The notes below the pieces were generated by a model. That model made no database searches. It had not been told where the DNA came from and was given only the letters and a program-made list of their open reading frames with translations. From the NCBI GenBank assembly GCA_021796215.1, contig JAJYOK010000005.1, forward strand, positions 112,521 through 176,520: 64,000 nt of DNA, read 5' to 3'. This stretch comes from Bacteroidota bacterium. GTDB taxonomy: Bacteria > Bacteroidota > Ignavibacteria > UBA10030 > UBA8401. Positions 16,882-25,562 of this stretch are shown here, one piece after another; the first letter of the stretch is position 1; each line of letters starts with the position of its first letter. The position numbers and the translations under genes were made by a program.

Positions 16882-16977
16882 CCTATTTTACCTCTCAATT
16901 ATTTATGCAGCGATTTATTTATATAAAATTTATATTTGAAATGATTGCATATAACTATTAATTATACTGCCACAATA

Positions 16978-17087
16978 GCGGGCTAACATGCCGGTGGCAG
17001 GAATGCTATATTTCAGTAAAAATTTCATTTTCAATCTGTTTTCCATAGTTCTTGCGGGCTATCACGCCGGAGATGTAGGAGTGTTAT
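16978..17087. repeat. Pair of diverged direct repeats, about 33 nt each
   Basis: Unit 1 starts at 16978 (GCGGGCTAACATGCCGG) and unit 2 at 17054 (GCGGGCTATCACGCCGG), 76 nt apart. Similarity continues to GGAATGCTAT and GGAGTGTTAT. It lies next to the outer end of the cassette array. Confidence 0.55.
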
Positions 17088-17249
17088 CCCGCAAGTTTCT
17101 TACTCTTATCACAGCCGAACACCATCCGGCAAAAATGGGGAAAATGTTTGCAGAGAACCTGGAGTTGTTCTCAACCTGTCAGGTTGGTTGGCAGGCACAC
17201 CTGTTGCATGCACAATGTTGTATTCCTTTCTCACAAAATCAAGTCATCA

Positions 17250-17312
17250 TTGGAAAGTCCAATCAAACAATTGGAAAGTGCCCCCAGGTCTTTGGAAATG
17301 CCAAACAAAATT
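17250..17312. repeat. 21-nt periodic repeat, 3 units
   Basis: TTGGAAA recurs at 17250, 17271 and 17292, exactly 21 nt apart, with degenerate heptamers between. The same 21-nt spacing occurs at 53135-53344. Confidence 0.65.
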
Positions 17313-17330
17313 TAAATTTACGTCCGAGAT

Positions 17331-17972
17331 TCAGAACACAAACGGGACAAACATTTTCGTCCGCTTCATATATTTTTCGTAGTCAGCTCCGAAAAATCGT
17401 ATACACTCCCTCTCATCAGCCTTCGCCGTTGCAACAAGAAGATAGGTCGCCGCGACACAAAGAACAACTCCGGCAAATGACGCCGGGTCCTTGAAGAAAA
17501 TTCCCCACGCCAGAAAAAGCGTTGCGCCGTACAACGGATGCCGGACGTATTTGAATATTCCCGACGTTACAAGTGAAGTTGTCTTCTCGAAAGGAAAAAG
17601 TGTTTCATCCTTTCGCTCGCGGCTTGGTTTTCCTGCGGTGAATAAAATTTGTGAACCGCTGATCAGTAGGTAAATTGAGCAGAAAAGCAATATCCACGAA
17701 ATAATTTGTAAAGCGGAAAACGGGTCGCGAAACCATTTACCAACATTGCTCAAAAAAAGGGCGAGAATTGCTTCCCATGCGAAAAATCGGTAGAAGCCAT
17801 GCGAACCCGGAACACGGAGCGGCTTTCTCGAAACGTACGCGAGCGCCAGCGAGATCGCAACAAAGAGAAAAATATTCAGTGAGGATAACAAAGTAATACT
17901 TCCAATCCATTTATCCGCTAATCCACTTCCTCTATCCCGCCAACCCTCGAATACCTGCGGTTGTGCGTGCAT
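17331..17972 (-). CDS. Isoprenylcysteine/phospholipid methyltransferase-like membrane protein
   Basis: A 213-residue integral membrane protein of the ICMT/PEMT superfamily. Hydrophobic helices cover most of the first 110 residues. The C-terminal half has the SAM-binding signature GIFKYVRHPLYGATLFL, a further hydrophobic segment, then the conserved ADERECIRFFGADYEKYMKRT. These enzymes methylate membrane-embedded lipids or protein tails; the substrate here is unknown. The ATG at 17972 overlaps the end of the upstream P1 peptidase gene by about 40 nt. A later non-ATG start (for example the TTG in SITLLSS) is possible, so the N-terminus is uncertain. Confidence 0.85.
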   Translation of the reverse strand: MHAQPQVFEGWRDRGSGLADKWIGSITLLSSLNIFLFVAISLALAYVSRKPLRVPGSHGFYRFFAWEAILALFLSNVGKWFRDPFSALQIISWILLFCSIYLLISGSQILFTAGKPSRERKDETLFPFEKTTSLVTSGIFKYVRHPLYGATLFLAWGIFFKDPASFAGVVLCVAATYLLVATAKADERECIRFFGADYEKYMKRTKMFVPFVF

Positions 17973-18864
17973 GTTTTACTGCAGAACGAATCGCTTCGGC
18001 TGTTGCTTCGGCTCCCATCTCCGCAACAAGATCAATCGGTGCGGAAACATCTCCGGCGCTCAAAGCAAACGTCGTATCGCCGTCGAACGTTGTGTGCGAT
18101 GGAACAACAGCGCGTGCAATTCCGTCGTGAGCGCGCTGTGCTGCGCGATTCACATCCACTTTACTCAGATGAACATTCGTTGCAACAACAACGAGCACGG
18201 TATTAGTGTTGCGCGATAAATTGCGGTCGTTTCGGAAACTTTGCAATCTTCCATCGGCTCCAAGAAATTTTCCATTCTCCTGCGCGCCGGCGAGGATCGA
18301 GCCGTCAAGATTTACCACATCACCCACTGCATTCACAACGGCAATCGCTCCAACAATAACATCGCCATTTCGTAAAGAGACAGAGCCGACGCCTCCCTTC
18401 ATTGCGGACTGCAAGCCGTTCCATTTCCCGACTGTTGCGCCGGTTCCTGCGCCGGCGTTTCCAAGTGCAACTATTGACGATGCATTCACGCACGCGGCGT
18501 ACGCATTCTCGGGCAGCGGAAATGTTTTCGGATCGCCGGTATTCAGATCAAAAATTACTGCCGATGGAACAATCGGCACGAGTGCCCATGGCGTTTGATA
18601 GCCGATGTTTCGTTCCGCCAAATATTGCATAACGCCGTTTGCGGCACCGAGTCCAAATGCGCTTCCGCCTGTGAGAAGGATGGCATGAACTTCCTGCATT
18701 TGTTTATCTGGTGCAAGCAACGCAAGCTCTCGCGAACCCGGCGCGCTGCCGCGCACATCACAACTTGCAACGGTTTTTGGCGGACACAAAACAACTGTGC
18801 ATCCGGTTACCGCTTTTTCATCGGTATAGTGACCGACAAGAATACCGGGAACGTCAGTAATCAT
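17932..18864 (-). CDS. P1 family peptidase (DmpA/NylC-like Ntn-hydrolase)
   Basis: A 310-residue member of peptidase family S58/P1, which self-cleaves to expose an N-terminal Ser or Thr nucleophile. Recognisable blocks are ITDVPGILVGHYTD at the start, VHAILLTGGSAFGLGAANGV (59-78), GNAGAGTGATVGKW (135-148), KGGVGSVSL (156-164) and NTVLVVVATN (221-230). By analogy with NylC, cleavage would fall between Asn221 and Thr222. Relatives are aminopeptidases or amide hydrolases, often with beta-amino or cyclic substrates. No signal peptide is seen, so it is probably cytoplasmic. Confidence 0.92.
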   Translation of the reverse strand: MITDVPGILVGHYTDEKAVTGCTVVLCPPKTVASCDVRGSAPGSRELALLAPDKQMQEVHAILLTGGSAFGLGAANGVMQYLAERNIGYQTPWALVPIVPSAVIFDLNTGDPKTFPLPENAYAACVNASSIVALGNAGAGTGATVGKWNGLQSAMKGGVGSVSLRNGDVIVGAIAVVNAVGDVVNLDGSILAGAQENGKFLGADGRLQSFRNDRNLSRNTNTVLVVVATNVHLSKVDVNRAAQRAHDGIARAVVPSHTTFDGDTTFALSAGDVSAPIDLVAEMGAEATAEAIRSAVKHARTTAGIRGLAG

Positions 18865-18898
18865 AGTCCTATTACTTCGTGTCTTTGTGACTTGGTGG

Positions 18899-19696
18899 CT
18901 AAGCAGTTATTTGAAATCGGCGATGAGCAAAAATAATTCCGGCAGCAATTCCTGCGTTAAGCGATTCAGCCTTTCCAAACCGGGGAATTGCGGCATGTTC
19001 ATCGAGCAAAGAAGAAATTTCCGGCCGGATTCCGCGTGCTTCATTGCCGATAACAACCGCGGATTTCTTTGCCCAACGTATAGATTGAATCTCTTTGCTT
19101 CCGTTGAGCTCAGCACCATAAAGTGTAAAGCCGGAATTTTTCAGAGATTCGATTGTGCCGGCAAATTTATTTGTTTCAATTATTGGAAGATGAAATATGG
19201 AGCCGACCGTTGCCCGAACAACTTTAGGATTGTAAAGCTCCACGCAATTCTCGCTCAACACAATTGCATCCGCTCCGAACCAATCTGCAGTTCGAATGAT
19301 CGCACCCATATTTCCCGGTTCTGCAATCTGATCGAGTGCTACAACAAAAGCAGAATCCTGTCTGGCAATGCGGGAAATGTGTTCCTGAAAATCGAACGCG
19401 AATATTCTGACAACTGCCGCGATGCCTTGTGCATGCACAGTATCCGATATAGAAGCGAACTCGCGCGCTGAAATTTCGAACAGCTCCTTGCTTTTTTTCT
19501 TTGCTGTAGAAAAAATCTCAGCATTCTCCCCGCGCAGCTCCGCATCTTTTGTACACATCAACGCCTCAAAGGCGGTTACGGCCGCAGATGCTTCTTCAAT
19601 AGTTCTCCATCCTTCAATAAGGAACTTACCCTCCTGTTCGCGCATTTTCTTCTGCGAAAGGCTCTGAAAATATTTTAATTTCGCTTTGCTGATCAT
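18899..19696 (-). CDS. SpoU/TrmH-family RNA 2'-O-methyltransferase
   Basis: A 265-residue SPOUT methyltransferase. The N-terminal substrate-binding domain (about 1-100) contains KFLIEGWRTIEEA. The catalytic domain carries motif 1 AEPGNMGAIIRTADWFG, motif 2 VIGNEARGI and motif 3 IPRFGKAESLNAGIAAGI, which form the trefoil knot and SAM site. The layout matches TrmH/RlmB-like enzymes that methylate ribose in 23S rRNA or tRNA; the exact target cannot be inferred. The gene ends 34 nt before the P1 peptidase start. Confidence 0.93.
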   Translation of the reverse strand: MISKAKLKYFQSLSQKKMREQEGKFLIEGWRTIEEASAAVTAFEALMCTKDAELRGENAEIFSTAKKKSKELFEISAREFASISDTVHAQGIAAVVRIFAFDFQEHISRIARQDSAFVVALDQIAEPGNMGAIIRTADWFGADAIVLSENCVELYNPKVVRATVGSIFHLPIIETNKFAGTIESLKNSGFTLYGAELNGSKEIQSIRWAKKSAVVIGNEARGIRPEISSLLDEHAAIPRFGKAESLNAGIAAGIIFAHRRFQITA

Positions 19697-19728
19697 GTGA
19701 AAGATTAGGATTTATGTTTCAAGAAGAA

Positions 19729-19875
19729 GATTCGAGGTTCGAGATTCGAGTTTCATGGTTTGATCATTGAAAATTGTCCAAAGGACTCCTTCGGGTAACA
19801 TTGAGAATTGAAAATTTTCATCACTCATTTCCCATTTTCCGTTTCTCCGCTTCCACCATTCTCCATTCGCTATTC
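19729..19875. repeat. 7-nt periodic degenerate repeats in two blocks
   Basis: Block 1 (19729-19777) reads GATTCGA, GGTTCGA, GATTCGA, GTTTCAT, GGTTTGA, TCATTGA, AAATTGT. Block 2 (19806-19875) reads AATTGAA, AATTTTC, ATCACTC, ATTTCCC, ATTTTCC, GTTTCTC and so on, a pyrimidine-rich inverse of the purine-rich first part. It fills the gap between the SpoU and mutase genes and extends 6 nt into the latter's 3' end. Confidence 0.7.
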
Positions 19876-21447
19876 TCGATGTTCTCCCCACACGCTCCGC
19901 AAAGCATCGGAGATTTCTCCAATTGTCGCGTATGCTTCCACAGCAGAAAGAATAGGAGGAATCAGGTTTTCTTTCCCTTCAGCAGATTTTCTGATCGCTT
20001 CCAATTTTTTCTGCACATCTTCCGCGCTGCGGAATTTCTTCACGGAATTAAGCCGCTGAGTCTGCTCTTTTCGCAGAGCATCGTCAATACGAAGAAGATT
20101 TTGATCCGTCTGCTCAGCCGAAGTAAATTCATTCACGCCGACAATGATTTTCTCCTTCGCATCAATCGCCTTTTGATATTCGTACGCACTATCGGCGATT
20201 TCATTTTGATAATAGTGCGTTTCAATTGCTTTCACGGCGCCGCCAAGTGCAGCAATCCTGCGGAGATATTCCTGTGCGCGAAGTTCAATTTCGTCCGTCA
20301 GCGATTCAACAAAGTATGAACCCGCTAACGGATCCACAGTATCCGCAGCGCCGGATTCGTATGCAATAATTTGCTGTGTGCGCAGCGCGAGTTGGGCAGA
20401 CTCTTCCGTCGGCAACGCAAGCGCCTCGTCCTTTGCATTTGTGTGCAATGATTGTGCTCCACCCAGCACTGCGGCGAGTGCCTGTAATGTTACGCGCGGA
20501 ATATTATTCTCGATATGCTGTGCAGTTAATGTTGAGCCTCCGGTTTGCGCATGAAACCGAAGCTTCATTGCATCGGGATTCGTCGCGTGAAATTCTTCTT
20601 TCATCATGTGCGCCCACAAACGCCGCGCCGCCCGGAACTTTGCAACTTCTTCAAAAAAATTATTGTGCGCATTGAAAAAAAACGAAAGCCGCGGCGCAAA
20701 CGTATCAACAGAAAGCCCGGCACTCACGGCGGCAGAAACATATTCCCGCGCGTTTGCCAGAGTAAACGCAACTTCCTGTACCGCGGTCGCTCCCGCTTCG
20801 CGTATATGATAGCCACTGATTGAAATAGTATTCCAATTCGGTAGATGTTCGCTGCACCACGCAAAAATATCTGTCACCAAACGCATTGACTGTTTTGGCG
20901 GATAAATGTACGTGCCGCGTGAGACGTATTCTTTTAAAATATCGTTTTGAATTGTGCCGGAAAGTTTTTGCAAGTCCGCCTTTTGCTTCTTCGCCAGTGC
21001 AACATACATGCACAAAAGAATCGCCGCCGTTGCATTGATCGTCATTGACGTCGTTATGTTTTGGAGCATAATGCCGTCAAACAACATTTCTATATCAGAA
21101 AGCGTATCAATCGCAACGCCGACTTTTCCCACTTCTCCTTCAGCGATCGGATGATCGGAATCGTAACCCATTTGCGTCGGCAGATCGAACGCAACAGAAA
21201 GTCCGGTTGTGCCCTGTGACAACAAATACTTGTAGCGCTTGTTCGATTCCGCCGCCGTACCGAACCCCGCATACTGACGCATCGTCCACAATCGGCTGCG
21301 ATACATTGTCGGATACACGCCGCGCGTGTACGGATATTCCCCCGGATCGCCTAACTTCGCCTCGTAGTTAGATTCAGATGGACGGTACACGCCGCGAATC
21401 TCGATGCCGGAATCTGTTTTGAACTGCCGCTTGTTCGGTTTAGACAT
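19870..21447 (-). CDS. Acyl-CoA mutase large subunit (methylmalonyl-CoA mutase type, catalytic domain only)
   Basis: A 525-residue B12-dependent mutase TIM-barrel domain. Diagnostic segments are [53 protein letters not shown] and [11 protein letters not shown]. The C-terminal cobalamin-binding domain of single-chain mutases is absent, as in two-subunit mutases of many bacteria and archaea; no partner B12-binding gene is adjacent. It isomerises a branched or linear acyl-CoA (methylmalonyl-CoA/succinyl-CoA or a relative). I choose ATG 21447 because AGAGGA precedes it and it overlaps the upstream small gene's stop by 8 nt; ATG 21474 is the alternative. Confidence 0.93.
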   Translation of the reverse strand: MSKPNKRQFKTDSGIEIRGVYRPSESNYEAKLGDPGEYPYTRGVYPTMYRSRLWTMRQYAGFGTAAESNKRYKYLLSQGTTGLSVAFDLPTQMGYDSDHPIAEGEVGKVGVAIDTLSDIEMLFDGIMLQNITTSMTINATAAILLCMYVALAKKQKADLQKLSGTIQNDILKEYVSRGTYIYPPKQSMRLVTDIFAWCSEHLPNWNTISISGYHIREAGATAVQEVAFTLANAREYVSAAVSAGLSVDTFAPRLSFFFNAHNNFFEEVAKFRAARRLWAHMMKEEFHATNPDAMKLRFHAQTGGSTLTAQHIENNIPRVTLQALAAVLGGAQSLHTNAKDEALALPTEESAQLALRTQQIIAYESGAADTVDPLAGSYFVESLTDEIELRAQEYLRRIAALGGAVKAIETHYYQNEIADSAYEYQKAIDAKEKIIVGVNEFTSAEQTDQNLLRIDDALRKEQTQRLNSVKKFRSAEDVQKKLEAIRKSAEGKENLIPPILSAVEAYATIGEISDALRSVWGEHRE

Positions 21448-21640
21448 TTCCTCTGTCGTTGAATGGATCACCATTATGTCCCGTCCGCTTCTTCAAAAAA
21501 TAATAAATGATGGATGGAACAATGATGATGAATAGAAAAACAATTTTAAAGAGAACATAGAGAACAACGGTGATGAAGAGACTTATGACAATAATAAGCG
21601 CAGAAATGAAATTTGTTTTTTGACGTAAGTCCATTCTCAA
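21440..21640 (-). CDS. Small two-span membrane protein
   Basis: A 66-residue frame between comEC and the mutase gene. It encodes a short charged N-terminus ([11 protein letters not shown]), two hydrophobic stretches (about 12-30 and 31-48), and a basic tail [10 protein letters not shown]. Its stop overlaps the chosen mutase start by 8 nt, which suggests translational coupling. No family is recognised. The clean hydrophobic pattern and the overlap support it as a gene, but it could be a leftover frame. Confidence 0.5.
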   Translation of the reverse strand: MRMDLRQKTNFISALIIVISLFITVVLYVLFKIVFLFIIIVPSIIYYFLKKRTGHNGDPFNDRGNV

Positions 21641-21705
21641 TCTTTATCCTGACTCTTTCTGAAAGAATATACGGAGAGTTATCGAATAATAAAACGCGAG
21701 AAAAC

Positions 21706-24141
21706 TCATTGAGCCTTCCATACCACATGGCGAACAGTAAAACCATCGGACTCAAATATGATCGCTCCTTCTGCATCTGTTCGATGAACCTCCGGTCCCA
21801 TTTGTTGAAATCTTTGGATCACTTTGCGCGACGGATGATGAAATTTATTGAATTTCCCTACCGATACAACGACTTCTTTCGGATGGACATTGGCAAGAAA
21901 CTCTTCCGAACTGCTTGTGCTTGAACCGTGATGTCCTGCCTTGAGCACATCGCTTCTCAAAAAACTGCCGTACACGACATCGAGATGGCGTTCGACCGGA
22001 ACCTCTGCGTCGCCGACAAACAAGAATGACGTTGCACCGTACTGTAATTTGAAAACAACCGATGTATTATTCAAATCCGAATAACCGTCAGTAGAATCTT
22101 TATCAAGAAATGAAGAAACAGGAGCGAGAACATAAAAGCGTGCATTCGGGATATGAAGCAATTCTATTCCTGCACCGATTTCTTTGTGCGGCAATGTTTT
22201 TTCTAGCCCTTCATAATCATAAAAGATATTTGATTGTTCGCGCTGCCCGGCGTCAATTGATTGGGTGACGTGCAAAGAGCGCATCACGAACGGCGCGCCG
22301 CCAACATGATCGTCATGCGGATGTGAAAGAACAATGTCATCCAATCGCGAAATACTGTGACGTTTCAGAAACGGAACGATAACTTTCTCGCCGGCGTCGT
22401 ACGAAAACGTTTTTGGTCCCGCATCAACTAAAATGCGCTCACCAGTTGGAAATTCAATCAATGCCGCATCGCCTTGACCGACATCGAGATACGTAACGCG
22501 CAATCGATGTTCAAGTGTTCCCCCGTCAAATACGCTGACATACAATAGAATATCAATAGCTGCAAACGTGACGAGTGCAGTTCGTTTCAAAACAATTTTG
22601 TTCTTTAGATTGAAAAGAAATGTCACAAATGCAGAATAAAAAAATGTTTCTTTCAATCCGAATACGGCGGTGGAAATTGTTGCATGAGGAACGGCGCTTG
22701 CGACAGCAACAAATTTCAATGTGAACCAGAGCAGCACATTATTCGCCTCGCTAAAAAATGTCGAAAGCCACGCCGAGACAATTCCAACAAGTACACTAAC
22801 GAAGCCAATCGTTACAATTGCGCCAACCAGCGGTACAACAACCAGATTTGCGAGAAGTGAAACGACAGATACGCGTCCGAAATAATATGCTGTAAACGGC
22901 AGTGTGCCGATCTGCGCCGCAAGCGAGAGAGCGAAAAGCTTCAACGCTGCATCCATGCCTTTTATTTCTTCCCATTTCTCCGGGATTTTTTTGATAAGCG
23001 CGGCAAGCTTCGGATAAAAATAGACCATCGAAAAAACTGCTGCGAAAGAAAGCTGAAATCCGACATCGAATGCCTGACGCGGATCGTCAAGAAGCAGAAG
23101 AACGGCTGAAACTCCGAGCGCATTGTACACATTTGTTCGATATTGAAACAACTTCGCCAGCAATACCACGATTGCCATCAATGATGCACGCACCACCGAA
23201 GGCGTCGCGCCGGTTAATTCCATGTAGAAAAAAATCCCAGCAATCGTTACTATATTTTTTGCAGCTTCGGGCAGACGCAGCAAACCAAGAAGCATGTAGA
23301 AACCCGCCACCACCAGAACAACGTGCGTGCCTGAAACTGCCAGCACATGAATTGTTCCCGTGTTAATAAATGCATTCTTAATATCTGACGAAAGATCTGA
23401 GCGGTCGCCAAGCAAAAGTCCAAGAAGAAAATTTGCTTCATCCCCGGAAATAACTGAGCGCACTACACGAATGACAAAATGTTTTGCCGGAAAAATCAGG
23501 TAATCGAAAAACCAATTCGGGGTTTGACGCTGAAGAATTTCAATGTTAGAATAACCGGCAACGCGCATTGTTGCAAAGACATCGTTCAACGCAAGGTAAT
23601 CGCGATAACTGAATTCGCCGGGGTTGCGGACGGACATCGGCGCATCCAACGTACAGGTGAACCCGATTGTCCAGCCATAATGTAATTCCACCGGCAATTC
23701 ATGTTCTCTGAGATTCGGAACGATAGTCAACAACGCATCGCCAGTCGTCAGAAGTGATTCTTTCTGCGCCGCTATTGATCGCACATGAACAATGACTGAA
23801 GTTTTCCCGTCTTTTATTTTCGGTTCATCAGCAATCTCACAAACAATATTCAACGGCTCATCGGTATTAAGAAAATTTACGATAGAATTTCTTTCAGCCA
23901 ATGACGAGCTTGCAACATACGCTGTTGCAGAGGAGCACACTAATAATGGAGGGAACACAAACGAATGGAGGAGCGAACGCCCCGAGGCTTTTCTAAAATG
24001 AAAAAGAGTAATGAGAGATGCGGCAAGAAACGCTGCTGCAGCGCACGCCCACGCATACCACGGAAGCACAATGAGACGCGCGCAATAGATTCCACCAATA
24101 ATGAAGACCGCCGCAGCGGCGGCAGGTTTATTGTTCCACAT
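21706..24141 (-). CDS. comEC: ComEC/Rec2 DNA-uptake channel
   Basis: An 811-residue inner-membrane protein for passage of single-stranded DNA during natural transformation. It has N-terminal membrane helices (IIGGIYCARLIVLPWYAWAC), a periplasmic OB-like domain (about 90-200), then the competence domain (FLLGLLLGDRSDLS, IHVLAVSGTHVVLV, TGATPSVVRASLMA). A further membrane bundle precedes a C-terminal metallo-beta-lactamase-like domain with YLDVGQGDAALIEF and SHPHDDHVGG (near 606). The full length matches the family. Other competence genes are not in the window. Confidence 0.95.
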   Translation of the reverse strand: MWNNKPAAAAAVFIIGGIYCARLIVLPWYAWACAAAAFLAASLITLFHFRKASGRSLLHSFVFPPLLVCSSATAYVASSSLAERNSIVNFLNTDEPLNIVCEIADEPKIKDGKTSVIVHVRSIAAQKESLLTTGDALLTIVPNLREHELPVELHYGWTIGFTCTLDAPMSVRNPGEFSYRDYLALNDVFATMRVAGYSNIEILQRQTPNWFFDYLIFPAKHFVIRVVRSVISGDEANFLLGLLLGDRSDLSSDIKNAFINTGTIHVLAVSGTHVVLVVAGFYMLLGLLRLPEAAKNIVTIAGIFFYMELTGATPSVVRASLMAIVVLLAKLFQYRTNVYNALGVSAVLLLLDDPRQAFDVGFQLSFAAVFSMVYFYPKLAALIKKIPEKWEEIKGMDAALKLFALSLAAQIGTLPFTAYYFGRVSVVSLLANLVVVPLVGAIVTIGFVSVLVGIVSAWLSTFFSEANNVLLWFTLKFVAVASAVPHATISTAVFGLKETFFYSAFVTFLFNLKNKIVLKRTALVTFAAIDILLYVSVFDGGTLEHRLRVTYLDVGQGDAALIEFPTGERILVDAGPKTFSYDAGEKVIVPFLKRHSISRLDDIVLSHPHDDHVGGAPFVMRSLHVTQSIDAGQREQSNIFYDYEGLEKTLPHKEIGAGIELLHIPNARFYVLAPVSSFLDKDSTDGYSDLNNTSVVFKLQYGATSFLFVGDAEVPVERHLDVVYGSFLRSDVLKAGHHGSSTSSSEEFLANVHPKEVVVSVGKFNKFHHPSRKVIQRFQQMGPEVHRTDAEGAIIFESDGFTVRHVVWKAQ

Positions 24142-24154
24142 AATTGTGTATTAA

Positions 24155-24185
24155 GATGGACTCTACCTCGTAGGTGGAGTCCATC
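24155..24185. repeat. 31-nt palindrome family member
   Basis: Left arm GATGGACTCTACCT, loop CGT, right arm AGGTGGAGTCCATC with one wobble pair. It lies between comEC and the next gene and is flanked by AA and TT. There is no T run long enough to make it an obvious terminator. Confidence 0.85.
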
Positions 24186-24202
24186 TTCTCGCTGAGAGCA
24201 TT

Positions 24203-25114
24203 TTATGTGAGAAACGAAATGATTGCTGGTGTTACATGATATAATTTATGAATGTGGCTTGTAAAATATTCTCTTTGATTACCGACAACAATGAGCGGCG
24301 TTGGATTTCTCGTATGCGATTTTACCGAGAGGTCTTCGATGTTTCCATGATCGCTGATGAACAGCACCGTATCAGTTGCTTCATCAAAATGTTCAAGGAT
24401 GCCGGAGAGAAACCCATCCATTCTTTCCAACGTATCAACGGCCGTTTCCATATTTTTTGAATGGCCGGAATAGTCAGTGAGAAAATATTCGAACAAAATG
24501 AAATCAACTGCACGCGATAATTCATAAAACCGTCGTCCTGCTTCAGCCGCAGAAACCGGATGCACATCCTGATGGCCGAACTCATTCCAGCGTGTTCCTG
24601 TAATATCTGCTGAAATTGCTTTTCCGGCGGCGAGTTCGATATGATCATGCAGCGGCTGCTGCGCCGAGATGCTTGAGAGCGCAACAACGGGAGTTCTCGC
24701 CTTATGGGCGGCAAGATAATCAAAATATCGCTGAGGATACGCATTGGCAAAATATGTTTTCTTCCCGCGCTGATGTAATTGTGTGAAAAGATTTTTCTCA
24801 CGAATTGTTGAATGCAGGCTTGAATGAGGATAAGGCCCGAAATGTTGGCCGACAATCTTCGACGCGTTCACTCCGGTAAAAATCGCAGCTTGCCCTGTTC
24901 CGCTTTGCGGCAGTCCCTTCATTCCGAACGTTGTATTGACCGGTACAACGCCCGCTTTTTTTGTATAAATTTTCTGATCTCGCAGCGAAGGAATTTCACC
25001 ATCAAACAATGTTGTAAATGTTGGAAGGTGCGCGGTAAAAAAAGGATTCGTTGCGGCATCTTTTTTTCCGTAACCAACGCCGTCCCAAAAAATCATCAGC
25101 ACGCGGCGCGTCAT
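24203..25114 (-). CDS. Alkaline-phosphatase-superfamily metalloenzyme
   Basis: A 303-residue protein related to phosphopentomutase, cofactor-independent phosphoglycerate mutase and nucleotide phosphodiesterases. Metal and nucleophile positions are visible: RRVLMIFWDGVGYG at the N-terminus (metal Asp), LPQSGTGQAAIFTG (Ser/Thr nucleophile), YFLTDYSGHSKNM, and the C-terminal FISDHGNIEDLS with SHTRNPTPLIVVG (Asp, His and His ligands). The substrate is not predictable. Its ATG overlaps the dtd stop by 4 nt, so the two are translationally coupled. Confidence 0.85.
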   Translation of the reverse strand: MTRRVLMIFWDGVGYGKKDAATNPFFTAHLPTFTTLFDGEIPSLRDQKIYTKKAGVVPVNTTFGMKGLPQSGTGQAAIFTGVNASKIVGQHFGPYPHSSLHSTIREKNLFTQLHQRGKKTYFANAYPQRYFDYLAAHKARTPVVALSSISAQQPLHDHIELAAGKAISADITGTRWNEFGHQDVHPVSAAEAGRRFYELSRAVDFILFEYFLTDYSGHSKNMETAVDTLERMDGFLSGILEHFDEATDTVLFISDHGNIEDLSVKSHTRNPTPLIVVGNQREYFTSHIHKLYHVTPAIISFLT

Positions 25115-25560
25115 TGCTTGCTTTCGAGAATGATCGTCACGGGTCCATCATTCACTAACTCAACATCCATCATCGCGCGAAATACTCCCGTCGCAATGCG
25201 TTCTGCGCCAAGCACCCTTCGAACATGTTTGACAAAAGATTCATAGAGTGGCTCCGCAATGGACGGCGGTGCGGCTTCAACAAAACTTGGGCGATTGCCC
25301 CGTTGTGCGTCTCCATACAATGTAAATTGCGAAACAACTAAGACAGAACCGCCCGTATCAATCACAGAGAGATTCATTTTCTGCTGCTCATCTTCAAAGA
25401 TTCTCAATGCGGCGCATTTTTCCGCAAGATAACGCGCGTTTGCTTCTTCATCTCCGCTTTTAATTCCTAAAAAAATGACTAATCCTTTTTCAATTGAGCT
25501 ATGTAATTTTCCGTCAATCGAAACACTCGCCCGTCTCACACGTTGAACAACCACTCTCAT
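25111..25560 (-). CDS. dtd: D-aminoacyl-tRNA deacylase
   Basis: A 149-residue protein of the normal DTD length. It hydrolyses D-amino acids mischarged on tRNA. The catalytic SQFTLYGDAQRGNRPSF segment and the C-terminal NDGPVTIIL, with the cross-subunit cis Gly-Pro motif, are both intact. It starts MRVVVQRVRRASVSIDG, the canonical N-terminus, 2 nt after the prmC stop. Confidence 0.97.
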   Translation of the reverse strand: MRVVVQRVRRASVSIDGKLHSSIEKGLVIFLGIKSGDEEANARYLAEKCAALRIFEDEQQKMNLSVIDTGGSVLVVSQFTLYGDAQRGNRPSFVEAAPPSIAEPLYESFVKHVRRVLGAERIATGVFRAMMDVELVNDGPVTIILESKQ

Positions 25561-25562
25561 TG

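Larger units (their letters stand above)
14334..16955 (-). mobile_element. Putative integron gene-cassette array without integrase
   Basis: Three minus-strand orphan genes each end a few to about 30 nt before an attC-like site. Cassette order in the direction of transcription is: core GTTATATGC (16955-16947), gene 16881-16306, attC 16274-16088, gene 16066-15578, attC 15576-15514, a 51-nt geneless spacer, attC 15462-15356, gene 15310-14477, attC 14463-14334. The sites have RYYYAAC and GTTRRRY ends, paired arms with unpaired extra bases, and variable centres. All genes point the same way and differ strongly in base composition, as expected of cassettes. No intI or attI is visible in the window. 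Confidence 0.7.
16882..17330. other. Intergenic region with repeats, no convincing gene
   Basis: It holds the cassette core word near 16950, a CTGCCAC/GTGGCAG hairpin at about 16965-17000, a pair of related direct repeats (16978 and 17054), and three units of a 21-nt repeat (17250-17312). A plus-strand frame from 16988 runs through it but continues antisense into the next gene, so I do not call it coding. Confidence 0.6.

Noticed and set aside
16949..16955. A fifth attC site upstream of the AT-rich cassette gene
   Set aside because: The core word GTTATATGC is present on the minus strand, but no paired arms could be found beyond it; kept only as the likely outer cassette boundary.
16988..17494. 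Plus-strand 168-codon frame over the repeat region
   Set aside because: It overlaps the membrane methyltransferase gene antisense for 160 nt, contains direct repeats and the 21-nt array, and shows no domain or ribosome site. The frame may be repeat-derived.
19729..19763. tRNA T-loop-like words (GGTTCGAGATTCGAG)
   Set aside because: They are part of a 7-nt repeat; no acceptor stem or anticodon arm can be built around them.
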